The notes beneath the pieces were generated by a model. The model was not told the origin of the DNA, did not search any database, and saw nothing but the letters and a program-made list of their open reading frames with translations. Below are positions 38,840-47,222 of a DNA stretch of 64,000 nt, in pieces. How positions within the stretch are numbered: position 1 is the first letter of the stretch; every line of letters begins with the position of its first letter. A program made the position numbers and the translations under genes. Location: contig JAQTLN010000020.1 in the NCBI GenBank assembly GCA_028714875.1, positions 18,765 through 82,764 on the forward strand, read 5' to 3'. This DNA comes from Gallionellaceae bacterium. Its GTDB lineage: Bacteria > Pseudomonadota > Gammaproteobacteria > Burkholderiales > Thiobacillaceae.

Positions 38840-40179
38840 GTCTGGTTCTCCATGAACGACCGCACCACCCGTTCCATTTTCATGAAGCGGGAACCCTTCA
38901 CCAGCACGGTCACGTCCGCGCCAAGGGCGCATTCGATTTCCGCCAGCATTTCCTCGATGCGCTCGAAGTGCATCGCCCCCTGGCCAAATCCCTGCACCGA
39001 GTTGAGTGACATTTCGCCCAGGCAGAGCAGGCGGTCGATGCCGGCGGCTTGGGCGCGCTCACCGACTTCGCGATGCAGCGCGGCGGTATCCGGCCCCAGT
39101 TCACCCATGTCGCCCAGCACCAGAATGCGCTTGCCCGGCCGCGCGGCCAGCACCTGAATGGCGGCGAGCACGGAGTCGGGATTGGCGTTGTAGGTGTCGT
39201 CGATCAGGGTGGCGCCAAGGATGCAGGGATGCGCTTGCAGACGGCCCTTGCTGCCGCTGTAAGCCGCCAGGCCGCGCGCCACGGCGTCCGCCGCGACACC
39301 CAGCGCCAGCGCGGCGGTGGTGGCGGCGGCGGCGTTGCGCAGGTTGTGTTCGCCGGGAACCTGCAACGTGGTTTCGACGCGGCCGACGGGGGTGTCGAGG
39401 TAGGCGGCCCGTTCACCGGACGCCGCGTGGATGCGCACGGCGGCGCTCTCCGCGAAACCGAAGCTCAATACCTTGTGCTCGCCCGCCAGGCCGCGCCACA
39501 ACTCGGCGTGCGGGTCATCGGCGTTGATGATGGCGATGCCGTCCTCTTTCAGGCCGGCGTAAATCTCGCCCTTGGCGCGCGCCACGGCCTCGACGCTGCC
39601 GAGGCCTTCCAGGTGGGCGCGCAGGGCATTGTTGACCAGGGCCACGTCGGGGCGGGCGAGGCGAGTCATGTAGTCGATCTCGCCGGAATGGTTCATGCCC
39701 ATCTCGATGGCGGCGTAACGGTGCGCCGGTGTCAGCCTCAGCAAGGTGAGCGGCATGCCGATGTCGTTGTTGAGATTGCCGGCGGTGGCCAGCACCGCGT
39801 TTTCTCCCGCCTCGGCGGCGAGGATGGCGGCGAGCATTTCCTTCACCGTGGTCTTGCCGTTGCTGCCGGTAATGGCGGCCAACTTCGCCGGCATGCGCGA
39901 ACGGTGCCAGGCGGCGAGCTGGCCGAGGCCGATACGGGTGTCTTCCACCAACAGCGCGGGTGTGATGTTCAGTCCGGCACTTGCCGCCACCATTACCGCG
40001 GCGGCGCCGCTTTCCAACGCCTTCGCGGCAAAGGCATGGCCGTCGAAGCGCGGTCCTTTCAGCGCCACATACAGGCAGCCCGGCGGCAGATCGCGGGTAT
40101 CGCTGGAGACGGCTCCCAGCGCCACGTCGGCGCCGACTGCGCTGGCGTTGAGGGCCTGGGCGGCTTCATGTAGATGCAC
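38830..40179 (-). CDS. murF: UDP-N-acetylmuramoyl-tripeptide--D-alanyl-D-alanine ligase
   Basis: This 449-aa Mur ligase adds D-Ala-D-Ala, completing the cytoplasmic precursor. The P-loop is [16 protein letters not shown], with the [20 protein letters not shown] segment and [14 protein letters not shown] downstream. Translation starts at GTG (40177-40179), supported by AAGGAAG placed 6 bases upstream. No repeat insertion is seen in this gene. Confidence 0.97.
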   Translation of the reverse strand: MHLHEAAQALNASAVGADVALGAVSSDTRDLPPGCLYVALKGPRFDGHAFAAKALESGAAAVMVAASAGLNITPALLVEDTRIGLGQLAAWHRSRMPAKLAAITGSNGKTTVKEMLAAILAAEAGENAVLATAGNLNNDIGMPLTLLRLTPAHRYAAIEMGMNHSGEIDYMTRLARPDVALVNNALRAHLEGLGSVEAVARAKGEIYAGLKEDGIAIINADDPHAELWRGLAGEHKVLSFGFAESAAVRIHAASGERAAYLDTPVGRVETTLQVPGEHNLRNAAAATTAALALGVAADAVARGLAAYSGSKGRLQAHPCILGATLIDDTYNANPDSVLAAIQVLAARPGKRILVLGDMGELGPDTAALHREVGERAQAAGIDRLLCLGEMSLNSVQGFGQGAMHFERIEEMLAEIECALGADVTVLVKGSRFMKMERVVRSFMENQTCS

Positions 40180-41752
40180 GTTGCTTCCTTTCTGATAGCG
40201 CTTTTTGCGCTTCTTCCCTATCCGAGAACGGGACTCTCACGCCGTTGCTTTCCTGGTAAGGCTCATGCCCCTTGCCGGCCAACACGACGATGTCTTCCGG
40301 GCCGGCGGATTGAATGGCTTTGTGGATCGCGGCGCGACGATCGACGATGGCGTCCTGGCCGGGCGGCATGCCGGCGAGGATGTCGGCGATGATGTGGGCC
40401 GGGTCTTCATTGCGCGGGTTGTCGCTGGTAACGATGGCGACATCGGCGCGCGCCGCCACCGCCGCGCCCATCAACGGACGCTTCGCCGTGTCGCGGCCAC
40501 CACCACAGCCGAACACGCAAATCAACTTGCCTTTGGTGAGCGGCTTCAGGGCGGCCAGCACCTTTTCCAGCGCGTCCGGGGTGTGGGCAAAGTCGACGAT
40601 CACGGTCGGCTCGCCGGCTTCGCCGTTCACGCTCTGCATCCGACCGGGTACGGCTTCGACCTTTGCCAGCGCGGCCAGCGCATCGGCCAGCGGCACATCG
40701 CCAGCCAACAACGCGGCCAGGGCGGCGAGCAGGTTGTAGGCATTGAATTCGCCGAGCAGCGGGCTGACCAGTTCACCCATGCCCCAAGGGGTGACGATTT
40801 CCATGCGCAGGCCATTGCGGTCGGCGCGCAGGATTTTCGCGCGGAGATCGCCGCCCTGGCCGGCTGTAGCGCAGGCGTCCTCGCCTGCACCTAGCGCTGA
40901 ATGCAGGCGGGACGCCTGCGCTACGAGGGCGTGCATGTTGGCATCGGGCCGCTCCAAACCGTAGCTAAGGACCCGGGTGGCGCCGCCGCGCAGTTGTTGC
41001 TCCAGGCTGGCGCCGAGTTCGTCATCAGCGTTGAGCACCGCCCATTTCAGGCCGGGCCAGGCGAACAGGCGCGCCTTGGCGGCGGCATAGCTGGCCATGT
41101 CGCCGTGGTAATCGAGATGGTCTTGCGTCAGATTGGTCAGCACCGCGACATCGAACGCCACGCCGGCGACGCGCCCTTGATGCAGTCCGTGCGAGGAAAC
41201 CTCCATCGCCACGCCGCCCGCGCCGGCTTCGCGGTAGTCAGCCAGCAAGGCTTGCAGGCTGACAGCGTCCGGCGTGGTGTGGCTGGCTACCCGAAGCTCT
41301 CCGGGAAAGCCGTTGCCGATGGTGCCGATGGCCGCCGTCTTGCGCCCCAGCGTGGTCCAGGCGGCGGAGAGCCAGTGCGCCACCGAGGTCTTGCCGTTGG
41401 TGCCGGTGATGCCGGTGATCCAGAGATGTTGCGAGGGGTTCGCATACCAGGCGGCGGCGAGGCTGGCGGCCTGTTCCTTGAGGTTGGCCACGGGCAGATT
41501 GGCGATCTCGCCGTCGTTCCAGACATGGTTGTCCGGCTCCCACAGCACGGCGGCGGCGCCGGCGTGTATCGCGGCGGCGATGTGGTCACGGCCGTCATGG
41601 GCGCCGCCGGGGAAGGCGAGGAACACGTCGCCCGCGCCGACGCGGCGGCTATCGGCGCTCATGCCGCGCGCGCCGGGCACGAGGGCGCGCAACTGGGCGA
41701 CCACGGCGGCCGCGTCAAATCCGAAATCCGAAATCCGAGATCCGAAATCCAT
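40166..41752 (-). CDS. murE: UDP-MurNAc-tripeptide synthetase (meso-DAP type) with two repeat insertions
   Basis: This 528-aa Mur ligase adds meso-diaminopimelate; the DNPRNEDP motif marks the DAP-specific class. The P-loop is GITGTNGKTSVAHWL. The start is ATG 41750-41752, overlapping the ftsI stop as TGATG. The N-terminus (MDFGSRISDFGFD) is encoded by a 7-bp array, and about 20 residues in the middle domain ([20 protein letters not shown]) come from a TGTAGCG palindrome at 40866-40924. Both are in frame and the rest of the enzyme is complete. Confidence 0.96.
   Translation of the reverse strand: MDFGSRISDFGFDAAAVVAQLRALVPGARGMSADSRRVGAGDVFLAFPGGAHDGRDHIAAAIHAGAAAVLWEPDNHVWNDGEIANLPVANLKEQAASLAAAWYANPSQHLWITGITGTNGKTSVAHWLSAAWTTLGRKTAAIGTIGNGFPGELRVASHTTPDAVSLQALLADYREAGAGGVAMEVSSHGLHQGRVAGVAFDVAVLTNLTQDHLDYHGDMASYAAAKARLFAWPGLKWAVLNADDELGASLEQQLRGGATRVLSYGLERPDANMHALVAQASRLHSALGAGEDACATAGQGGDLRAKILRADRNGLRMEIVTPWGMGELVSPLLGEFNAYNLLAALAALLAGDVPLADALAALAKVEAVPGRMQSVNGEAGEPTVIVDFAHTPDALEKVLAALKPLTKGKLICVFGCGGGRDTAKRPLMGAAVAARADVAIVTSDNPRNEDPAHIIADILAGMPPGQDAIVDRRAAIHKAIQSAGPEDIVVLAGKGHEPYQESNGVRVPFSDREEAQKALSERKQRAST
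40866..40924. repeat. TGTAGCG-type palindrome inside murE
   Basis: GTAGCGCAGGCGTCC at 40866 is mirrored by GACGCCTGCGCTAC ending at 40924, with inner arms CGCCTGCA and TGCAGGCG. It is an internally shortened copy of the murC-murG element at 33764-33861. In murE it encodes about 20 residues rich in Ala and Gly. Confidence 0.93.
41721..41748. repeat. 7-bp tandem array at the murE start
   Basis: Four heptamers, CCGAAAT, CCGAAAT, CCGAGAT and CCGAAAT, begin 2 bases inside the murE start codon on the minus strand. They encode FGSRISDFGF. As with murG, a unit gain or loss would shift the frame directly after the start. Confidence 0.93.
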
Positions 41753-43497
41753 CACACCGACTCCGCGATCACAGGCGCTTCGCCCGGGGGGGCGCTGTCG
41801 CTGTCGAAACGAGTGTCCGGCGGCACCGCCATGAAGCGCAGCGCCCCGGCCATGACGCGCGAGAACACCGGAGCGGCAACCAGGCCGCCGTAGTAATCGT
41901 GGCCACCCGGCTCATCGATCATCACCGCCACCACCAGGCGCGGATTGGAGGCGGGCGCCAGGCCGACGAAGGAACTGACGTACTTGTCCGACTCGTAGCC
42001 ACCGCCGCTCAACTTGAACTTGTGCGCGGTGCCGGTCTTGCCGCCGACGCGGTAGCCGGCCACGCGCGCCATCGGCGCCGTGCCGCCGTTCTGGGTAACC
42101 AGTTCCAGCATGGCCAAAACCTTGTTCGCCGCGTCCGCCGACATCACGCGCACGCCGGTTGCCGCGCCTTCGCGACGCAGGGTGGTGAGCGCGGGCATGA
42201 CGCCCTGGTTGGCGAAGGCGGTATAGGCGTGCGCCAGTTGCAACAGGCTGACCGAGAGGCCGTGGCCGTAAGCCATGGTGGCTTTTTCAATCGGCCGCCA
42301 GGAGGCGAATGGGCGCAGGCGGCCGTTGACCTCGCCGGGCAGGCCGGACTGCGGCGGCGCGCCGAGGCCGGCGCGGGTGAGCAGGCGCCAGTAGTCCTCG
42401 CCGCGCATTTCCAGGGCGATCTTGGCGGCGGCCACGTTACTGGACACCTGGATCGCCTGGGAAACGCTGAGCACACCCTTGGCATGGGTATCGGTGATTT
42501 TCTTGTCGCCGACGATGAACCAGCCCGGCCCGGTATCGATGGTGGTTTCCGGGGACACCACCTTGGCATCCAGAGCGGCCGAAACCAGCAAGGGTTTCAT
42601 GGTGGAGCCGGGCTCGAACACATCGGTGACCGCGCGGTTGCGCAGCCCCTCCGGGCGGTAGGTGGCGCGGCTGTTGGGGTTGAAGCTGGGGGTGTTGGCG
42701 AGCGCCAGGATTTCGCCGGTGCGCGCGTCGAGCACCACCACGGAACCGGCGCGTGCATTGTGCTTGGTCACGGCATCCGAAAGCTCGCGATAAGCCAGAT
42801 ACTGGATGTGCTGATTCAGGCTCAGCACCAGATCGCGCCCCGGCTTGGGCGGCTTGATCTGCTCCAGCACTTCCACCACGTTGCCGAGACGGTCACGCAC
42901 CACGCGCTGCGCGCCGGCCTCGCCCGCCAGCCAGGACTGGAAGGCCAGTTCGACGCCTTCCTGGCCCTTGTCATCCAGATTGGTGATGCCCAGGACATGC
43001 CCCATGACCTCGCCGGCCGGGTAGTAACGGCGGTATTCCGGCTTGCTAAACACGCCGGCCAGATTAAGCGCCATGATCTGCCTCGCCTTGGGCGGTTCGA
43101 GCTGTCGCTCCAGATAGACGAAGCCTTTGCTCTTGTCGGCGAAAACATGTGCCAACTGTTTCGGATCGCGCTCCAGAATCGTGGCCAGCGCCTTGATCTG
43201 TTCCGGGCTGGCGTCGGCCTGGCGCGGATTCACCCAGATGGTTTCCACCGGCGTGCTCACCGCCACCGGCTCGCCCCTGCGGTCGCTGATCACGCCGCGA
43301 TAGGCCGGGATGGGCGCCACGCGCTGCACCCGCTTTTCGCCTTCCTCGTTGAGGAAATCGTTATGCCAGGCTTGCAGATAGACCGCGCGCACCGATAGCG
43401 CGGCGAAGCCACCGAACAACAGCGCCAGGGTCAGGCGCATGCGCCAGCGTTGCAGGTCCAGGTGCAGCATGGTGTGGGATTTGCGCGGAACGCTCAT
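41752..43497 (-). CDS. ftsI: Septal peptidoglycan transpeptidase FtsI (PBP3)
   Basis: This 581-aa bitopic class B penicillin-binding protein cross-links septal murein. A single N-terminal transmembrane helix (about residues 18-38) is followed by the dimerisation domain. The transpeptidase motifs are GSTMKPLL (SxxK), SSNVAAAKI (SxN) and GGKTGTAHK (KTG). Length is typical. It overlaps ftsL and murE by 4 and 1 bases. Confidence 0.98.
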   Translation of the reverse strand: MSVPRKSHTMLHLDLQRWRMRLTLALLFGGFAALSVRAVYLQAWHNDFLNEEGEKRVQRVAPIPAYRGVISDRRGEPVAVSTPVETIWVNPRQADASPEQIKALATILERDPKQLAHVFADKSKGFVYLERQLEPPKARQIMALNLAGVFSKPEYRRYYPAGEVMGHVLGITNLDDKGQEGVELAFQSWLAGEAGAQRVVRDRLGNVVEVLEQIKPPKPGRDLVLSLNQHIQYLAYRELSDAVTKHNARAGSVVVLDARTGEILALANTPSFNPNSRATYRPEGLRNRAVTDVFEPGSTMKPLLVSAALDAKVVSPETTIDTGPGWFIVGDKKITDTHAKGVLSVSQAIQVSSNVAAAKIALEMRGEDYWRLLTRAGLGAPPQSGLPGEVNGRLRPFASWRPIEKATMAYGHGLSVSLLQLAHAYTAFANQGVMPALTTLRREGAATGVRVMSADAANKVLAMLELVTQNGGTAPMARVAGYRVGGKTGTAHKFKLSGGGYESDKYVSSFVGLAPASNPRLVVAVMIDEPGGHDYYGGLVAAPVFSRVMAGALRFMAVPPDTRFDSDSAPPGEAPVIAESV

Positions 43498-43772
43498 GGC
43501 CGCGCTCCGGACTGTGCATGCAGCACATAGATGCGCCCGGGTCCGGGAATCGCCATTTTCAGGCGGTCGCGCGCCACTTCTTCCACCCGGTTGTGCATCA
43601 GCCAGGTGGATATCTCAAGTTGCAACTGGCCCCATTCCACATCCAGGGCGCGGGCGCGGGCCTGTTCCGACTGCAACGCTATAAACAATTTGCGCGCCTG
43701 GTGGCGCGCCGAGACGACGGTGAGGGCACAGGCGACCAGGGCCGCGACCAGGATCATGTTCAGCTTGACCAT
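43494..43772 (-). CDS. ftsL: Cell division protein FtsL
   Basis: This 92-aa bitopic protein has one N-terminal transmembrane helix ([20 protein letters not shown] region) and a heptad-bearing periplasmic stretch ([20 protein letters not shown]) that pairs with FtsB. It activates FtsW-FtsI. Identification depends on size, topology and place between rsmH and ftsI. Confidence 0.93.
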   Translation of the reverse strand: MVKLNMILVAALVACALTVVSARHQARKLFIALQSEQARARALDVEWGQLQLEISTWLMHNRVEEVARDRLKMAIPGPGRIYVLHAQSGARP

Positions 43773-44782
43773 GGCACCCCCGTGCGCTCGGCCACCCGCA
43801 TGGTCGCGCTGCGCGCGCGCGGGTTCCCCCTGGATTCACTATCGGAAGGCTTCACCGCCCGGCCGACCAGGCGCAAGCAGCCGCCGCGCAGATCGGCGGC
43901 GAGCACGGGAATCTCGGGCGGCATCTGCTCGCCCTGGGATTCGCGGCGCATGTACTGCTTCACCATTCGATCTTCCAGAGAATGAAAACTGATCACCACC
44001 AGGCGTCCGCCCGTCTTCAGCAAGGCCGCGGCTTGCGGCAACGCCTGTTCAATCTCTTCAAGCTCGCGGTTAATGAAAATCCGCACAGCTTGAAACGTGC
44101 GCGTCGCCGGGTCCTGGCCGCGTTCGCGGGTGCGCACGGCTCCGGCGACGACGACAGCCAACTGGCGGGTACTCGTGATCGGCGACTCCGTTCTTGCTTG
44201 CGCAATCGCCCGCGCAACCTGCCTAGCAAACCGCTCTTCGCCATAGTCCCTGACAACTTGGGCAATCTCCTCTACCGGTGCCTGGTTCAACCACTCGGCG
44301 GCGGTCATGCCCCGGCTGGTGTCCATGCGCATGTCCAAAGGAGCATCGAAACGAAAACTGAAGCCCCGCTCGGCCTCGTCCAACTGCGGGCTGGACACCC
44401 CCAGATCGAACAACACCCCATCCACTTCCAGCACACCCGCCGCGCGCAGAGCCTCGGCCAACTCCGAGAACGGCGCATGGACCATGCGAAAACGCGCATC
44501 GTCCAGCGCATTCCCAACCGCCACCGCCGCGAGATCGCGATCCAGCGCGATCAGCCGGCCTTGCGGCCCCAGCTTCTCCAGAATCGCCCGGCTGTGGCCG
44601 CCACGGCCGAAGGTGGCATCCACATAAACCCCGTCCGGCTGAAGATTCATCGCCGCGACGGCTTCTTCCAGCAGGACCGAGACATGAGCCCCCACGCTCT
44701 CGTCCGTTCGCGGCCCCCCGAGGGGGAGCAATGCCCGGCTTGGGTCGGCCCGGCGCCGGGCATGCGCTGTCCCCGCGCTCAC
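43760..44782 (-). CDS. rsmH: 16S rRNA (cytosine1402-N4)-methyltransferase with repeat-encoded N-terminal insertion
   Basis: This SAM-dependent enzyme methylates N4 of C1402 in the 16S rRNA decoding centre. Family motifs are [48 protein letters not shown] and [18 protein letters not shown]. The GTG start at 44780-44782 overlaps the mraZ stop (GTGA). The usual N-terminus MSxGAHVxVLL is split after MSAG by about 26 residues ([14 protein letters not shown] and on) encoded by the repeat at 44711-44763. A later GTG just before GAHVSVLL is an alternative start. Confidence 0.95.
   Translation of the reverse strand: MSAGTAHARRRADPSRALLPLGGPRTDESVGAHVSVLLEEAVAAMNLQPDGVYVDATFGRGGHSRAILEKLGPQGRLIALDRDLAAVAVGNALDDARFRMVHAPFSELAEALRAAGVLEVDGVLFDLGVSSPQLDEAERGFSFRFDAPLDMRMDTSRGMTAAEWLNQAPVEEIAQVVRDYGEERFARQVARAIAQARTESPITSTRQLAVVVAGAVRTRERGQDPATRTFQAVRIFINRELEEIEQALPQAAALLKTGGRLVVISFHSLEDRMVKQYMRRESQGEQMPPEIPVLAADLRGGCLRLVGRAVKPSDSESRGNPRARSATMRVAERTGVPWSS
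44711..44763. repeat. CCCCCCGAGGGGG/GCCCGGC repeat inside 5' rsmH
   Basis: GGCCCCCCGAGGGGG is followed by ATGCCCGGCTTGGGTCGGCC and CGGCGCCGGGCAT. Its reverse complement closely resembles the murB element at 32251-32312. It lies between the start codon and the conserved core, in frame. Confidence 0.87.
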
Positions 44783-45252
44783 AGAGAAAAGCCTTTGAGG
44801 CCTTCGGACAAGGTGCCGTCACGCGCGGCCACCGCCAGTTGTTCGGGAAAGTGCGCGGCTTGTTCAAGCCGGCCTTGCCAGGCGGCATCGTCCCAAAGCT
44901 CGAACTTCTCGCCCTGGCCGACCAGCGCCACGCTTTTTTCCAGCTTGGCGAAGCGGCGCAGCATGGGCGAAACCAGAATCCGGCCGGCGCTGTCCGCCTC
45001 CACTTCCTCGGCCGAACCGATCACCAGACGCTTCAACTCCTTGGCGATGGGGTCCAGGCTGGGCAGTGCGTTGAGCTTGGCGGCGACTTTTTCCCACTCG
45101 GGAAACGGGTAGAGCAGCAGGCAACCGCTGGTCGGGTCGGCCGTCAATACGAGATGCCCGCCGCAAACCCCGGCCAGACGCTCACGCAAGCGCGCGGGAA
45201 TGGCCAAGCGACCCTTCCCGTCCAGCGCCATCTGCGTTGATCCCGTAAACAT
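44779..45252 (-). CDS. mraZ: Transcriptional regulator MraZ
   Basis: This 157-aa protein is the first gene of the dcw cluster and represses its own promoter. It has two SpoVT/AbrB domains, [17 protein letters not shown] at about residue 10 and [18 protein letters not shown] at about 85. ATG 45250-45252 is chosen for its family N-terminus [15 protein letters not shown] and the AGGAGAG SD upstream. The operator is visible at 45273-45317. Confidence 0.97.
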   Translation of the reverse strand: MFTGSTQMALDGKGRLAIPARLRERLAGVCGGHLVLTADPTSGCLLLYPFPEWEKVAAKLNALPSLDPIAKELKRLVIGSAEEVEADSAGRILVSPMLRRFAKLEKSVALVGQGEKFELWDDAAWQGRLEQAAHFPEQLAVAARDGTLSEGLKGFSL

Positions 45253-45272
45253 GCTTTGTGCTCTCCTCCGTG

Positions 45273-45346
45273 GTCCACTTAGCGACACCAATCCACACTA
45301 AATCCCACTGATCCCCACTATAGAGAACACAAATCCCCACCGTCAA
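45273..45346 (-). promoter_or_regulatory. mraZ promoter with five-repeat MraZ operator
   Basis: On the minus strand TTGACG (45341-45346) and TATAGT (45317-45322) are 18 bases apart. From the -10 onward, five direct repeats follow at exact 10-bp spacing: TGGGG (45313-45317), TGGGA (45303), TGTGG (45293), TGTCG (45283) and TGGAC (45273). The first three fit the known MraZ box TGGGN-N5; the last two are degenerate. The arrangement predicts autorepression of the whole cluster. Confidence 0.85.
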
Positions 45347-45438
45347 GGACGAAATGGGAAAAATTTCAATTGGGTCAAGGACTTACGAAAGACAGTCAAC
45401 GCACTCGAATGTTCGTTTCGAATGAGCAACCTAGGGAT

Positions 45439-45465
45439 GCAACTTAAAGCTTCACTTTAAGTTGC
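45439..45465. other. Perfect 11-bp inverted repeat upstream of the dcw promoter
   Basis: GCAACTTAAAG and CTTTAAGTTGC are separated by CTTCA. The hairpin lies about 95 bases upstream of the mraZ -35 and has no T-run on either strand. It could be an operator or a factor-dependent end for DUF484 transcripts. The rest of the 309-base gap (45253-45561) holds the mraZ promoter, a TCGAATG direct repeat near 45408 and a second hairpin. Confidence 0.6.
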
Positions 45466-45531
45466 AAGGCGAAGTGGGGAAAAAATGCGGGCGAATCGGT
45501 GGAGACGGCCGCAGCCGCTCCGGCGATTGCG

Positions 45532-45554
45532 CTGAGCCCCGTTGCGGGGCTCAG
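45532..45554. terminator. Hairpin directly after DUF484
   Basis: CTGAGCCCC (45532-45540) and GGGGCTCAG (45546-45554) form a 9-bp stem with a GTTGC loop, 7 bases beyond the DUF484 stop on the minus strand. No U-tract follows, so termination, if any, may need Rho. Confidence 0.5.
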
Positions 45555-45561
45555 ATGAGGT

Positions 45562-46209
45562 TCAAACGAAGCGAGCGCAGGCGGCGCCGGCCAGTTGTGC
45601 CAGCCAGGTCAGGTAGAGGGTGCCCATTTCCGGATAGAAGCGCTTGTTGTCCTCCGAGGCCAGCACCATGAGTCCGGTCAGGTTGCCTTCCTTGAGCGGC
45701 GCCAGCGCGAAGGACTTCTGATGCGCGCCCACCTCGCCGAACCAGGCGCGCACTTCATCCGGCACATCGGAACCACATTGCGGCTGGTTCAACCCCTCGA
45801 CCAGCACCTGGATGTCCACGCTGACCTTGGCAAATTCCGGCATATCCGGCGCATTGGCGGTCCAGATGCGCACGACGGTGTGCGGCACCGAGAAACTCTC
45901 CGACAAGTCCAGGTAAAACGACTGCAAGGCGGCTTCGAGGGTCTTGGCGCGCATCAGGTCCAACGACAGCTTGTGCAGCTTATCGCCGATGGCGTCGTTC
46001 TCCTCGGCGAACTGGATGAACTCGCGCAACTTGATTTCCAACCCGCGCGACTTGTCGCGCAGCGCCAGCACCTGCCGCTCGCCCAGAGAAATCGCCTGCC
46101 CACTGTAAGGGTGCGGCACGGTGATCTCGGTCAGGAGTTCAGGATGGCCCTGGAAAAACTCCGGGTTGAGCTTGAGGAATTCGCTGATCTGTTCGGGGGA
46201 GATGTTCAT
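45562..46209 (-). CDS. DUF484 family protein
   Basis: This 215-aa cytoplasmic protein has an N-terminal helix-turn element (ISEFLKLNPEFFQGHPELLT) and a GAF-like C-terminal domain. DUF484 genes usually sit between dapF and xerC. Here dapF is 3 kb upstream on the same strand, separated by a restriction-modification module, and no xerC follows because the dcw cluster begins. Its molecular role is unknown. Confidence 0.9.
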   Translation of the reverse strand: MNISPEQISEFLKLNPEFFQGHPELLTEITVPHPYSGQAISLGERQVLALRDKSRGLEIKLREFIQFAEENDAIGDKLHKLSLDLMRAKTLEAALQSFYLDLSESFSVPHTVVRIWTANAPDMPEFAKVSVDIQVLVEGLNQPQCGSDVPDEVRAWFGEVGAHQKSFALAPLKEGNLTGLMVLASEDNKRFYPEMGTLYLTWLAQLAGAACARFV

Positions 46210-46277
46210 AGGAGTGAGCTTGAAAAGGGGGAGAAAAGCGGGAGTTATGCGTCACATCCCGGACGGACTTGCGAATA

Positions 46278-47222
46278 CTACTGATAAGGACCCAGAAAAC
46301 GCGAGCCGTTGAAATGGATCAGATGCGTCGGCGCGTCCGCCACCCAAACCTCGGTTTCCCAGGCGATTTCAGAAACATAGCGAGCCATCAGCGCACGGGT
46401 CGGAAAGGCGGTGACGAATACCAGACCCGCGCTCGAAGCCGCGAACAATCGCGCCAGTTCATCGTGGCGCTTGCCATCCACCGGCCCGTGGCTGGTCACG
46501 GCCTCCACCAGAATCAACCAATCACGCTTCGTATCGTGAATCACCACATCCGGCATCTTGCCGTGCGCGTCCACCCGCACGCCCAGGCCGCGCAAAGCCA
46601 CATCGGCGAAATAGCCCCACTTTTCCCCAGTGTCGCCGGCATAGATCAAGGCTCCACCCGGCACAAAGCGGGAGGCGAATTCTTCGACGATGGCCTTAAT
46701 CAGGGCGCTGTGTTCGCCGGGGCTCAGGCGTATCTGTTTGCCTTCGGTGATACGCACCGGGATGCACACCGCCTCCCTCGGTTTTGCGTAATGCGCGGCC
46801 AGGCCCTCGCGGCTGGACAGATAGCTTTCCAGTTTGCGTTTCCAAGCACGCGAGCCAAAAGCTCGCAACAGCGCCAAGGCCTCCGGCTCGATCTGGTAGA
46901 CCGCTTTGGGGCTGTTCACCGGGCGCGCGGGGTTGTCCGGGTTGTACAGCGCGATGCCCGCAGCGACGAACTGGTGCATGGTCTGACGACGAAAAGTCTC
47001 TCGGGTATTGGGCGCGTAGTGCTTGCCGTAATACGCGCGGCTGAAATCCATCATCGGCGTGATACCCATTAATGGATTGCTCGCCTTGGCCCAGGCCAAT
47101 TCCGGCGTGAGGCCCAGTAATGCCAACAGACAGAGGGCGGAACGCTCGTTTTGCTGCGCCCTTGGCAGACCCAGCGTGGCGAGGATAGCGAGGGCCGCCT
47201 CGATGTGGGGATGGTCGCTCAT
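46278..47222 (-). CDS. BsuBI/PstI-family type II restriction endonuclease
   Basis: This 314-aa enzyme belongs to the BsuBI/PstI family by overall pattern: an N-terminal helical region (ERSALCLLALLGL, then MDFSRAYYGKHYAPNTRETF) and a C-terminal PD-(D/E)xK core (KMPDVVIHD, then ILVEAVTSHGPVDGKRHDEL). Family members cut CTGCAG, so that is the predicted site. The gene overlaps the methylase by 4 bases and follows it, so the methylase is made first. Confidence 0.9.
   Translation of the reverse strand: MSDHPHIEAALAILATLGLPRAQQNERSALCLLALLGLTPELAWAKASNPLMGITPMMDFSRAYYGKHYAPNTRETFRRQTMHQFVAAGIALYNPDNPARPVNSPKAVYQIEPEALALLRAFGSRAWKRKLESYLSSREGLAAHYAKPREAVCIPVRITEGKQIRLSPGEHSALIKAIVEEFASRFVPGGALIYAGDTGEKWGYFADVALRGLGVRVDAHGKMPDVVIHDTKRDWLILVEAVTSHGPVDGKRHDELARLFAASSAGLVFVTAFPTRALMARYVSEIAWETEVWVADAPTHLIHFNGSRFLGPYQ

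Noticed and set aside
37754..38932. Longer MraY with about 31 extra N-terminal residues
   Set aside because: The extension lies inside murF in another frame, while ATG 38839 gives the usual N-terminus and a short overlap.
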